NCBI RefSeq assembly: GCF_026930205.1
Contig: NZ_JANHOI010000012.1
Coordinates: forward strand, 1 to 32,482
DNA: 32,482 bases
Reading direction: 5' to 3'
DNA from: Bartonella sp. 220B
GTDB lineage: Bacteria > Pseudomonadota > Alphaproteobacteria > Rhizobiales > Rhizobiaceae
A program made the position numbers and the translations under genes. Shown piece by piece: positions 1 through 7,710 of this stretch (positions within the stretch are counted from its first letter, which is position 1; each line of letters begins with the position of its first letter). The notes below the pieces were generated by a model. It made no database searches, had not been told where the DNA came from, and was given only the letters and a program-made list of their open reading frames with translations.

Positions 1-1480
1 TAAAACTGATAGCGTAATCCAGCGGAAACATTTATTCCAGACAGACCAGCTTTTTGAAGTTTCTGTTGATAATTAACAGCGGCATGAATGGGGAGTCTAT
101 CGGTTTTTTGATCGGCTATTGCAACACCATCACTCCATTCGGCGTTGAAGTAAATTTCTGCGTCTTCTGTAGCATTATAGACTGCGGTATTTTCTGGTTT
201 ACCAGAACCTATATGCAATGTGTGATAATGCTCTTCTGTTGGTCCTTGAAAAACAATCTTACTGTTGTTGAGATTAAGAACAGAAAGATCAGAATGCGCT
301 CTTTGAACGATATCAACGAGATTGCTATCCTTATTCTTTTGTACTGGTTTTTAAGAGCCATGTGGTGGTGTTCAAAGTGGTGGTGTTCAAATCAAAGCGC
401 ATATTTCTGCCTTTAGCGATATTCGCTCTACCCTCTAGAGTAGATTGATTTGCGGTTAATGTGAAGGTGCTATTGGAAATCGCCTTAACATTTTTATCAT
501 TCCAATAAGTGCTCTTTTTCAAAAATTTTGAATCTTCGAACATTCCATCTGCTAACAACATGTCGGCGTGGATTTCTGTATTTTTAAGATTAGTTCTACC
601 AACTGATAAACCTAGAATATCTTTAATATTCCCGTTCGTAAAAGCGCCAACAAAAATTCCAGTACCATTTTCAACGGAGGGGTTTGTATTGGTTAAATTG
701 ATTTCAATAGTTTGATGTATTAATTCACTGGATTTGATCTCAGAGAGACCTAAAAACTGCAAGCCGCTGTTTCCTGCTGTTACAGAAACATTCGTAACAT
801 CAATATGTCCATAATATGTCCATCTTTTTCTACAAATAATGCAGATTTTTTTCCTATTTATGGTTTCTCCTGTCATTGTGATGGTAGAATTTAAGCCTTC
901 GACATGGAGCCATAGCTATTGAATGATGCAATTTGTGCATCATCGGTTAAGGTAATGGTGCTGCCCTTTAGAGCATATACGGCTCTCTCTTTCCTTAAGA
1001 TCCTCTGGAGGCTGTTACTGTGAAAGAATTGTCTGCGACTATGGTGCTTTTTCTTGCGTAACTACATTTTTTAGTTTGCTTTCTTTGTTATGTTATTCTT
1101 GTTCGGAAAGAGAACACCAGTGTCGGAAACAGTGATAATGCCTCCTGTTATTTGAAATGTAGCACTATTTTTTGCTTCAAAACCTAAAAAAATGATAAAA
1201 TCTGTTCCTTTAATCGTTGTACCATCCTGTAACGTAATCGTACTGTGAGTGCCTTCAGCTGTTACAATATAAAGATAAGGATTTGTGTTCTTTTTGAGTT
1301 TGTTTTTTATTTCCAACAACGTTTCAATATTCGCCGATAATTTGATACCGTCTTTTAACTGAATCATTTCATAGGTTTTTTCGGATATGTCTGGTTATTT
1401 TGCCTGAGGAACGTCAATATGTATTGAACTGGATGTTGAACAAAAGAATAGCTGCTGTCTTTATAAAGCGTTGTTATATA
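1..1480 (-). pseudogene. Decayed autotransporter gene (passenger plus barrel stub)
   Basis: Reading the minus strand gives fragments of the same autotransporter family as the array at 10830-32482. About 1071-1367 and 331-1000 encode beta-helix passenger segments (for example AVYALKGSTITLTDDAQI and a block ending TWLLKTSTKE). About 1-330 encodes a block with YHTLHIGSG, AEIYFNAEW and QKTDRL, followed at once by the final barrel strands (NYQQKLQKAGLSG ... GLRYQF). The stop codon lies just outside the window. The frame is broken several times: an extra base in the T run at 337-340, an 11-bp tandem duplication at 802-823, and shifts near 850-860 and 895-905. Around 1430-1480 a hydrophobic stretch (KTAAILLFN) may be the remains of the signal peptide. 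Most of the barrel and the passenger C-terminal block are missing, so no secreted product is expected. The family assignment is firm; the exact 5' limit is not. Confidence 0.85.
802..823. repeat. 11-bp tandem duplication causing frameshift
   Basis: The unit AATATGTCCAT occurs twice, at 802-812 and 813-823. On the minus strand a single copy would give the passenger-like reading SALFVEKDGHI followed by DVTNVSVTAG. The second copy shifts the frame. It is one of the inactivating changes in the pseudogene. Confidence 0.85.
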
Positions 1481-2116
1481 TCAGGATTCTCCTTATAAAA
1501 GCCCCCAATATTCATTTTCTCGGCGAACTTCATAAGAAGAAATGAAAATGGATAATTATACCTATTAATATTGATGACGTATCATTTTGGTAATTTATTT
1601 TTTTTTTGCCTTGTCAGAGATAAAAAATAATCAATATTAAAATATCATGCATATTTATTGCAACTTATGTTATTATTTTAATATAAAATTACAATATACT
1701 GTAAAATTTATACATTAATTGAGATCTTTTTCTTTTTTAAGATGATATAATAATAATGTAAAATAACGTTATTTATAAGCAGATTCTTGAATGGGTTTGT
1801 ACTTGATTCCTAAAAGCGGGGAGTATTCAAGTATATCCTCATTTATTGGTTTTTATGTTAGCATATCAACATCTGTTCGCTTTTTAATAAGAGTTTGGTT
1901 TCTGGTAGAATAGTGATCTATTAGGCATAGATATTGCTCCAGCTAAAGATCTCAACCAATAAACTGCTTCAAGTAGAAAGTTTTATTGTCAAATCCGCTT
2001 TTGTATTGAAGGGGTATGGCTTTCATTGTTTTGAATTTTTGACATATTTTTGACAAAAAATCTAAAAATTGTTTTGTAGAAGCTTAGTATATATCACGTT
2101 TTAGGGTAGTGGGTTT
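1481..2116. other. AT-rich intergenic region
   Basis: No convincing gene was found. The stretch is strongly AT-rich with stop codons in all frames. A 41-codon open frame at 1791-1913 has no recognisable product or good ribosome binding site. The last 80 bases hold the direct repeat described at 2039-2056 and should contain the promoter of the phosphoesterase gene. Confidence 0.6.
2039..2056 (-). promoter_or_regulatory. Possible PhoB-type box (11-bp period direct repeat)
   Basis: The minus strand reads TTGTCAAAAATATGTCAA: two TGTCA half-sites 11 bp apart. The classical Pho box is CTGTCATAAATCTGTCAT, and 14 of 18 positions match. On the plus strand the same bases form two TTGACA hexamers, which could simply be promoter -35 elements. 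The site lies about 60 bp upstream of a phosphoesterase start, but it points away from that gene. It is a suggestion only. Confidence 0.3.
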
Positions 2117-3247
2117 ATGCGATATAAGGTTGAATATGTAATAATTACAATGATGGCTTTTGCTCTCTCTGGTTGTTTAAATCTTAGTGCTGAAAAGACA
2201 AAAAGAGATGAGAGGCTTCAGAGCGCACTCATGGATTGGGCCATAAAAGAAAAGTCTCTTGCGAAAAATTATACTGCAATCATTATGGCAGATCCACAAC
2301 CGTGGCGTTTAAACTCTGGTGATGCCAATGGACTATCAAATAGGGAGCCATGGTTAAAGATAAATGAGCAAGTTGCCAATGTTATAAAAGCACAGAAGGC
2401 CGCTTTTCATATTGTTAATGGTGATTTGACAGAATTTGGTCAACAAAAAAACTATGACGATTATAAAACTGTTTATAAAAACCTTGGGTCCCCTGTTTAT
2501 GAGGGGTTAGGTAACCACGATTATGCTAACAATGTTGGTAGATGTACAATTCCTGAAACATTCAATTTTTATAAAGATGCATGTGCTATAAGTGCCGTTT
2601 CAAGAATGGTATCGGAAATTAAAAAATACCGTAATCAATTCTCTTATTTTAGTGCAGATGTTACTGAAAGTTTGCTTACTGTTTCGGGTGGGAATATTCA
2701 CAAAATCAAGGGGAGTTTGAGTTATTCTTGGGATTATGGAGATGTTCACTATGTACAGCTTCACAATTACCCAAGTTATACCGTGCATCTGAAGGGGACA
2801 TCTATGGAAGTGCAAATCGATAAGTCTTTGGATTGGCTCAAAAAAGATCTTGCTGCTGCTGATGCGAGAGGTAAAGTGACTATCATCAATTTTCATGATG
2901 CCCGTGCAGCTTCCATTGATGGAGAATCCTTTTTTATTCGTAAAAAGAATGCTAAAGATTTGTCTGTCTTTAAGTCAATTATCACTTCTCATAATGTCAA
3001 AGCAATCTTCGTGGGACACACACATTATCAATCCTATTGTCGTGCAAAAAATGATAAGGTTTTTGGAAATATTCCTGTCTATACAGCTGGTGCGCTCTTT
3101 AATGGAGATTATTATCTTATAGATGTAAAGGGACAGAACATTCATGTTAAAGCCTATAATGGAGAGATAGGAAAACCTCTTTTAATTAAAGATCTCGGAC
3201 TTATAGGAAAAGATACAGAGTTTTCCGAAAGTTGCAGCCAGTTATAA
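2117..3247 (+). CDS. Calcineurin-like metallophosphoesterase, predicted lipoprotein
   Basis: The 376-residue protein starts with a short hydrophobic segment ending in the lipobox LSGC (Cys20), so it is probably exported and lipid-anchored. It carries the calcineurin-like phosphoesterase metal motifs in order: MADPQ at 57-61, NGDLTEFG at 101-108, GNHD at 132-135, NFHD at 258-261 and GHTH at 300-303. The first motif is D-P-Q rather than the usual D-x-H, so one metal-binding histidine is replaced; this variant exists in some branches of the superfamily. The family hydrolyses phosphomonoesters or phosphodiesters with two metal ions, but the substrate cannot be told from the sequence. The ATG start follows an AGGGTAGTGGG stretch that can act as a ribosome binding site. 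The gene stands alone, between a broken autotransporter and phage remnants. Confidence 0.88.
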   Translation: MRYKVEYVIITMMAFALSGCLNLSAEKTKRDERLQSALMDWAIKEKSLAKNYTAIIMADPQPWRLNSGDANGLSNREPWLKINEQVANVIKAQKAAFHIVNGDLTEFGQQKNYDDYKTVYKNLGSPVYEGLGNHDYANNVGRCTIPETFNFYKDACAISAVSRMVSEIKKYRNQFSYFSADVTESLLTVSGGNIHKIKGSLSYSWDYGDVHYVQLHNYPSYTVHLKGTSMEVQIDKSLDWLKKDLAAADARGKVTIINFHDARAASIDGESFFIRKKNAKDLSVFKSIITSHNVKAIFVGHTHYQSYCRAKNDKVFGNIPVYTAGALFNGDYYLIDVKGQNIHVKAYNGEIGKPLLIKDLGLIGKDTEFSESCSQL

Positions 3248-3482
3248 TGAGATTTTTTATTTAAAATATAAGGAAAGAGTGTGCTCTGTCACAAATTTGA
3301 AAGGTAAGGGGCATGTCTCAATATTGTTCAGCATTGCACTAAAAGAAATGGACATTTTGTTGTTTAACTCTTTTTGTAGGAAGTACCATCCTTTTCTTTC
3401 TTCTCTTATGCCTAAATGGAGATGCTGTAATGCATCTATGGGTTTTTTGTTATCTTGATTAGGATGGTGCGTTTATACTTAA
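3248..3482. other. Intergenic junction, left edge of phage remnant
   Basis: No gene is recognised on either strand. Frames are interrupted by frequent stops. This stretch contains the left junction between chromosomal sequence and the phage-derived segment. I saw no copy of the tRNA-Gln 3' end here that would mark a left attachment site. Confidence 0.5.
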
Positions 3483-3716
3483 ATAACTCGTAGCTCATAT
3501 ATTGAAAATTCTCCATTTGCTTTTTCAATTGTGGGTGTTGATCATGCCAATCACTCTGGTATGCAGCAAAGAGAAAAAGAGCATTCCACCACCACCCACA
3601 ATCAAAATATCACGGTGTATGTCAATGGTGCTCGTGATCCCGTTGCCACAGGGCGTGCAGTAAGTCACGCACTTCAACGCGCACGTGCCAATGCTCTGCA
3701 TGGTGGAACAGAATAA
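3483..3716 (+). pseudogene. C-terminal remnant of phage tail tape-measure protein
   Basis: The frame is open from 3483, just after a TAA, to the stop at 3716. A GTG at 3531 could start a 61-residue product. The sequence is hydrophilic and includes NITVYVNGARDPVATGRAVS and HALQRARANALHGGTE. This resembles the extreme C-terminus of tape-measure proteins, and its position just before gpU is where P2-like phages place their tape-measure gene (T). The remainder of a tape-measure protein, normally several hundred residues or more, is absent. It is therefore read as a truncated leftover and is probably not functional. The identification rests mainly on gene order. Confidence 0.55.
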
Positions 3717-3746
3717 GGGAAAGAACAAAATGAGGGGAGGGAGGCA

Positions 3747-4208
3747 ATGAGAGATCCTTTGATGATGTTAGGTCCGCATCAATTTTACGTGGACTGGCTA
3801 AATTTCCAATCCTTTGAAGAAGAGTTTTCCGCCTCATGGGTCTCTATGGAGCGTTTTGGTAGATCCTCCAGCTTGCAATTTACCGGCTATGGCAATGATG
3901 CAAAAACCATTCATGGGGTTTGGTTTCCAGAAGAATTTGGTGACCGTGCAGCGATAGATGCCATCACCACAACTATTCGAAGAGCCAAACCCGTGCAGAT
4001 GCTTCGTTGGATGAATGATATGAGCTATAGTGCCCTTCTCCATGGTCCTGTGGTGATCACCACTCTCACGAAAGACCACGACTATATTAGCCGCTCTGGT
4101 CAATCGCAGCGCATTCGCTATTCCATCAGTTTATTGCCGTTTTTCGATGGGGGAAAACCCCAAGGTCAATATCAGGTGGGGCAATATCAGATGGGATATA
4201 CACTATGA
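3747..4208 (+). CDS. Phage tail protein, P2 gpU family
   Basis: This 153-residue protein begins MRDPLMMLGPHQFYVDWLNF and has the length and N-terminal pattern of P2 gpU-type tail proteins, which act in tail assembly or completion. A strong ribosome binding site (GGGAGG) precedes the ATG. Its stop overlaps the next start by 4 bp (ATGA), so translation is probably coupled to the gpX-like gene. A short repeat near the C-terminus (GQYQVGQYQMG) is visible. The order tape-measure, U, X, D matches P2-like phages and supports the call. With no capsid, terminase or sheath genes in the window, it is part of a remnant or domesticated tail module. Confidence 0.78.
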   Translation: MRDPLMMLGPHQFYVDWLNFQSFEEEFSASWVSMERFGRSSSLQFTGYGNDAKTIHGVWFPEEFGDRAAIDAITTTIRRAKPVQMLRWMNDMSYSALLHGPVVITTLTKDHDYISRSGQSQRIRYSISLLPFFDGGKPQGQYQVGQYQMGYTL

Positions 4209-4459
4209 AGCTACCAGAAAAGCATGTGGTTGTAGAGCTAGAGGATATGAGTCTTGATCTCATCTGCTTTCAACATGCTATGGCTGTATTAGGGGATCGT
4301 GCGCAAGTTGGAGCATTAAAAGGCTATCTTGAAGCCACACTGGAAGCCAATCCAGAGATTGCCAAATATGGTGTGCTTTTGCCGCGGGGTTTAAAGGTTA
4401 CTTTGCCTGAATTCGCACTTCACAATCCCCAAAGCATGGTGAAGCGGTTATGGGATTAA
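4205..4459 (+). CDS. Phage tail protein, P2 gpX family
   Basis: An 84-residue protein with the pattern NPEIAKYGVLLPRGLKVTLP, typical of the small P2 gpX tail proteins that contain a LysM-like fold. P2 gpX itself is slightly shorter, and the extra length lies at the N-terminus. The gene overlaps gpU by 4 bp at its start and the gpD-like gene at its end, as expected for a compact tail operon. gpX is thought to act in late tail assembly. The reading frame is intact. Confidence 0.78.
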   Translation: MKLPEKHVVVELEDMSLDLICFQHAMAVLGDRAQVGALKGYLEATLEANPEIAKYGVLLPRGLKVTLPEFALHNPQSMVKRLWD

Positions 4460-5451
4460 TGCGCACATATCCTTTTATTGTGGTCAAGGTGGAAGACAAA
4501 CCCGTGCATGAGGTTTTTTACCAGCGTCTTTTAAATGCGACCATCACCGACCATGCCGGCAATGAAGCCGATAGATTTGAAGCAGAATTTGACGATAGGG
4601 ACAATGATTTAAAGGTTCCGCAAACAGGCAGTGCGCTACAGGTGATCTTTGGCTATGAGAACAGTATCAGTGCTTTTATGGGGCGTTTTGTTGTCGAATC
4701 GGTTGTAAGTTGTGGTGGCAGTGATGGTGAGATCTTGCGCCTTTGTGGCAAAAGCGCCTCGATGTGTAAAGAACTCAAAGAACAAACAAGCGAACATTTT
4801 GATCATAAAACCGTTGGCGAGATTGTTGAAACCCTCGCCAAACGCCATGGCTATCAAGCAAAGATAAGCCCCCAGTTCACTAAACAAATTTTGCCTTATG
4901 TGATTCGTACAGATCAATCGGCTGTTGATTTTTTAACCCGCCTTGCTGAGCGCATGCAGGCGCGTTTTTTAATCAAGGACAATAAGTTTTTATTTTTAAG
5001 CGGAAACAATTTACCGGTCCTCGACATCCATAAGCATGACTGCTCCAGTTGGGAATTCATGTTAGAGCCACGCACCCAATATGGCACCATTGAAGCTATA
5101 TATTTTGATCGCTCACAAGGGCAGCAATGCCATGTCAAACATCAGACAGGTTTTAGCGGTCCCGTGCGTCGTTTGCGTTGTTGCTACACCAGCAGGGAAG
5201 AGGCATTAGCTGCTGCCGCCTCAGAATCAGACCGGCTGTGCCGTAGCATAGGCAGTGGTTCTTTGTGTCTTGAAGGGCGCCCCGAAATCATGGCCGATCA
5301 ACCGCTGCTTCTTCAAGGGTTCCGTAGTGAAATCAGTGGACCATGGAAAGCTGAAATCGTCACCCATCGCTATGAGAAACAAAGCGGATACACCACAGAA
5401 ATTACCTTAGAGGCACCAGACAAGGGAAAGGAAAGCAACAAAGAAGAATAG
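4450..5451 (+). CDS. Phage late control / tail protein, P2 gpD family
   Basis: This 333-residue protein matches the gpD family (phage late control gene D, related to the VgrG/gp27 hub fold). Visible traits are the early block RLLNATITDHAGNEADRFEA, the DDRDN segment at about 48-52, and a middle part with TVGEIVETLAKRHGY followed by QSAVDFLTRLAERMQARFL. In P2 the protein forms the baseplate hub. The given start overlaps the gpX gene by 10 bp. A second ATG at 4459, overlapping the gpX stop as TAATG, is equally plausible and would remove three residues. The frame is intact. It is the last tail gene of the module and is followed by a GC-rich hairpin. Confidence 0.85.
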   Translation: MGLMRTYPFIVVKVEDKPVHEVFYQRLLNATITDHAGNEADRFEAEFDDRDNDLKVPQTGSALQVIFGYENSISAFMGRFVVESVVSCGGSDGEILRLCGKSASMCKELKEQTSEHFDHKTVGEIVETLAKRHGYQAKISPQFTKQILPYVIRTDQSAVDFLTRLAERMQARFLIKDNKFLFLSGNNLPVLDIHKHDCSSWEFMLEPRTQYGTIEAIYFDRSQGQQCHVKHQTGFSGPVRRLRCCYTSREEALAAAASESDRLCRSIGSGSLCLEGRPEIMADQPLLLQGFRSEISGPWKAEIVTHRYEKQSGYTTEITLEAPDKGKESNKEE

Positions 5452-5453
5452 AG

Positions 5454-5472
5454 GCTGGGCTGGTTGCCCAGC
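5454..5472 (+). terminator. GC-rich hairpin after gpD
   Basis: GCTGGGC and GCCCAGC form a perfect 7-bp stem around the loop TGGTT, starting 2 bases after the gpD stop. No T run follows, so it is a weak candidate for an intrinsic terminator or a transcript-end stabiliser. Between here and 5591 there is a further imperfect inverted repeat (AGCCACTTCTTATCA with TGAGAAGATGGCT). Confidence 0.45.
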
Positions 5473-5591
5473 CAACGGGACTAGTTTGGTACACACCCGT
5501 CCGATGTAACACAACTTAACATCGCAGCCACTTCTTATCACTTGAAGCAATGAGAAGATGGCTACTATAGATGAAAGAGTGTTAAAAAATT

Positions 5592-6410
5592 ATGGATACA
5601 CTTTACAAGGAAACATTAAAATCTATTGATCCTATAGAACCAGCTGCCGCTTATGTTGGTGGCAAAATCAAGTTGGCAAAAACCATTATCAAAATCATAG
5701 AAGGCATTCCTCATCGCACTTATGCCGAACCTTTTGTTGGCATGGGAGGAATATTCTTTAGGCGGAAATTGATACCTTTATATGAAGTCATCAATGATCG
5801 TTCAGGTGATGTGGTGAATTTTTTTCGGGTATTGCAACGCCATTATCATCCTTTTATGGATCTATTGGAGTTCCAGATTAGTAGCCGTGAAGCGTTTCAA
5901 CGTTTTACTTTGCAAGACCCAAAGACGCTTACAGATTTAGAGCGGGCTTTGCGATTTTTATATCTACAGCGGTTGAGTTTTGGTGGTCAGGTGGCAAAGC
6001 GTACGTTTGGAGCTGATCCCCACCGTGGTGCACGGTTTAATAGTTTGAAACTTGAAGGCTTATTAAAGCTTGTTTATCGGCGTTTATCAAGCGTGACCAT
6101 TGAACATTTAGATTGGTCTGATTTTATCAGGAGCTATGACCGGCCAACGACCTTGTTTTACCTTGATCCACCTTACTTTGGCGTTGAGAATTGCTATGGC
6201 AAGGATTTGTTTAAGCGAGAGGATTACCAGAAAATGTCCACACTACTTGCCCAATTAAAGGGAAAGTTTGTTCTGTCTCTTAATGATGTGCCAGAGATCC
6301 GAAAAACCTTTAGCCAATTTAAACTAAAAGAGGTGAATACATCTTATACATGTGGTTCAAATAATCCGATGCCGGCGAAGGAGCTGATCATCTCAAATTG
6401 CGATCTTTAG
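5592..6410 (+). CDS. dam: DNA adenine methylase (Dam/D12 class, N6-adenine)
   Basis: A 272-residue N6-adenine DNA methyltransferase of the D12 (Dam-like, alpha) class. It shows the N-terminal YVGGKIKLAK, the AdoMet-binding motif AEPFVGMGG at 45-53, the catalytic DPPY at 192-195 and the late block ELIISN near the C-terminus. The length is normal for the class. The ATG follows GATGAAAGAG at a reasonable distance. No partner restriction gene is seen nearby, so it is probably an orphan phage-type methylase that modifies phage or host DNA. The recognition sequence cannot be read with certainty; GATC is only the usual specificity of the class. It lies directly after the phage tail genes and is probably part of the same insertion. 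Its last codons are duplicated about 230 bp downstream. Confidence 0.88.
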   Translation: MDTLYKETLKSIDPIEPAAAYVGGKIKLAKTIIKIIEGIPHRTYAEPFVGMGGIFFRRKLIPLYEVINDRSGDVVNFFRVLQRHYHPFMDLLEFQISSREAFQRFTLQDPKTLTDLERALRFLYLQRLSFGGQVAKRTFGADPHRGARFNSLKLEGLLKLVYRRLSSVTIEHLDWSDFIRSYDRPTTLFYLDPPYFGVENCYGKDLFKREDYQKMSTLLAQLKGKFVLSLNDVPEIRKTFSQFKLKEVNTSYTCGSNNPMPAKELIISNCDL

Positions 6411-6490
6411 GAAAAGAAAAAAAGATTCATGAAAGGGGGCTTTAAATGACCTTTTAAAGGTCTTTGAAGACCCTTTGAGAACCCTTTGAA
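6391..6490 (+). repeat. Imperfect direct repeat, copy 1 (dam 3' end)
   Basis: The block starting ATCTCAAATTGCGAT (6391-6405) and running through the dam stop codon resembles 6624-6715. The first 15 bases are identical. The rest diverges but keeps landmarks such as CTCTAAATGA/CTTTAAATGA and CCCTTTGA. Confidence 0.65.
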
Positions 6491-6522
6491 AAAATGAAAA
6501 TCCTTTGAAAAGGAGGTCATTT
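6444..6522 (+). repeat. Cluster of palindromes, possible branched hairpin
   Basis: AAATGACC (6444-6451) can pair with GGTCATTT (6515-6522). Inside lie GACCTTTTAAAGGTC, GGTCTTTGAAGACC and TCCTTTGAAAAGGA, each able to form a short stem. A short T run follows. It may end dam transcription or be a protein-binding array; the fold is inferred by eye. Confidence 0.5.
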
Positions 6523-6623
6523 TTACAAAATATGATGCGAATTAGACAAAATTTGCTGGTCTCTGCATGCATATCTTACAGATTTTAGCTGTCAAATAAT
6601 GGGATTGATGGAAAAGATGAAGC

Positions 6624-6715
6624 ATCTCAAATTGCGATTCCTGAGCAGAGCAAAATAAGACTCATAAAAGCAGCTCTAAATGATCCTTCAAAATCCCTTT
6701 GAAAAAAATAAATTG
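6624..6715 (+). repeat. Imperfect direct repeat, copy 2 (dam 3' end remnant)
   Basis: This is the second copy of the block at 6391-6490, beginning with the same 15 bases. It has no methylase reading frame upstream, so it is probably the debris of a second, deleted copy or of a duplication at the insertion boundary. Confidence 0.6.
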
Positions 6716-6792
6716 GTACAAAACCTACTGTCAAATTATACAAAACCTGCTGGCAAGCTACAACAAGCTACAAAGCTACAACAGTGAAAATT

Positions 6793-6866
6793 TGGCTGGG
6801 GAACCTGGATTCGAACCAAGATTGACGGAGTCAGAGTCCGCTGTTCTACCATTAAACTATTCCCCA
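6793..6866 (-). tRNA. tRNA-Gln (anticodon CUG)
   Basis: On the minus strand the sequence folds as a tRNA: acceptor TGGGGAA with TTCCCCA, a D-arm region containing AATGGTAGAAC, an anticodon stem GCGGA/TCCGT around the loop CTCTGAC (anticodon CTG, reading CAG), a T arm with GGTTCGAATCC, discriminator G and an encoded CCA. The U1-A72 start is typical of tRNA-Gln. The 3' end faces the phage-derived segment, as expected when a phage integrates at a tRNA 3' end. Confidence 0.93.
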
Positions 6867-6951
6867 TCAGGTGAATAGCGCTACTTTTAGCATATTTTAG
6901 AGCGTAGGCAAGGGTAAAAAGGATCTTTACGGTTATTGAGAAAAGAGGCGT

Positions 6952-7710
6952 CTACCGATAATAAAAGGCGATAGGTATATCCTCAATTGTTTCAATCTTA
7001 ATATTCATATCATAAATATCTTTAAGAATTTCTGGCTGCATAATTTCTTTGGGTGTTCCACAATAAGCTGCTTTCCCATTTTTAAGTGCTACGATCATAT
7101 CTGAATAAGATGATGCAAAATTAATATCATGCATAACAATAAGAATGGTTTTTTTCAGTTCATCAGCTGTACGGCGCAATTGTTTCATCATGGAAACAGA
7201 ATGTTTCATATCCAAATTGTTTAAGGGTTCATCTAACAAAAGATAATCGGTATTTTGACAGATAACCATTGCAATAAAAGCGCGTTGGCGTTGTCCACCT
7301 GAAAGTTCATCCAAAAAGCGGTCTTTGAGATCTTGTAAGCCGAAATATCGAATGGCGCTGTCAATAAATTGTTTATCTTCATGATTATACCAGCCTTTTG
7401 AGTAAGGGTAGCGTCCAAAACTTACTAAATCGTACACGGTTAAACGAAAGGACAGAGGATTATCTTGACGCAGGATTGAAAGTTTTTGCGCCAAAACATC
7501 GTGGGGCATTTTATCAATATTAAAGCCGTCAATATGAATTGACCCTTTGTGACGCGGTAAAAGGCGCCTTATCAACATTAAAAGAGTTGATTTTCCAGAA
7601 CCATTGGGACCAATAAGAGAAATAATCCCCCCTTTGGGGAGATGAAGACATAAATCATCAACAATCAATCTCGCTCCGTAAGACTTGGAAAGATGATTGA
7701 TTTCAATCAT
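6952..7710 (-). CDS. Siderophore ABC transporter ATP-binding protein (CeuD/FatE/YclP type)
   Basis: A 252-residue ABC ATPase of the iron-chelate class. It has Walker A GPNGSGKST at 34-42, signature LSGGQ at 136-140, Walker B YLLLDEP at 156-162 and the switch histidine in IVMHD (194). It would power import through the two permeases encoded just upstream. I place the start at the ATG ending at 7710 (MIEINHLSKSYG). This ATG overlaps the upstream permease stop as ATGA, the usual arrangement for coupled translation. A longer frame reaching 7758 would overlap that permease heavily and adds unrelated residues. This is the last gene of the operon. Homology to petrobactin, anguibactin and enterobactin-type importers is recognised from sequence pattern; the actual ligand is unknown. 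Confidence 0.9.
   Translation of the reverse strand: MIEINHLSKSYGARLIVDDLCLHLPKGGIISLIGPNGSGKSTLLMLIRRLLPRHKGSIHIDGFNIDKMPHDVLAQKLSILRQDNPLSFRLTVYDLVSFGRYPYSKGWYNHEDKQFIDSAIRYFGLQDLKDRFLDELSGGQRQRAFIAMVICQNTDYLLLDEPLNNLDMKHSVSMMKQLRRTADELKKTILIVMHDINFASSYSDMIVALKNGKAAYCGTPKEIMQPEILKDIYDMNIKIETIEDIPIAFYYR

Larger units (their letters stand above)
6411..6792. other. Repeat-rich non-coding spacer between dam and tRNA-Gln
   Basis: No gene is seen. The spacer holds several copies of CCTTTGA (about 6470-6510), small palindromes, a second copy of the dam end at 6624-6715, the paired repeats TACAAAACCTACTG (6717-6730) and TACAAAACCTGCTG (6739-6752), and three copies of AGCTACAA between 6757 and 6782. 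It looks like degraded phage-end or attachment-region DNA. Confidence 0.6.

Noticed and set aside
54..715. Plus-strand open frames opposite the autotransporter remnant
   Set aside because: The minus strand clearly encodes passenger and barrel fragments of a known family; the plus-strand frames are shadows.
1791..1913. Open frame of 41 codons (MGLYLIPKSGEY...) in the AT-rich gap
   Set aside because: No recognisable family, no clear ribosome binding site, and AT-rich surroundings with many stops; it is probably chance.
3300..3480. Possible transposase or integrase fragment before the tail genes
   Set aside because: Short frames on both strands show no recognisable integrase or transposase motif and are interrupted by stops.
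6444..6782. Repeat-rich spacer as a possible CRISPR array
   Set aside because: Repeats are short (7-15 bp), irregularly spaced and imperfect, with no uniform spacers and no cas genes.
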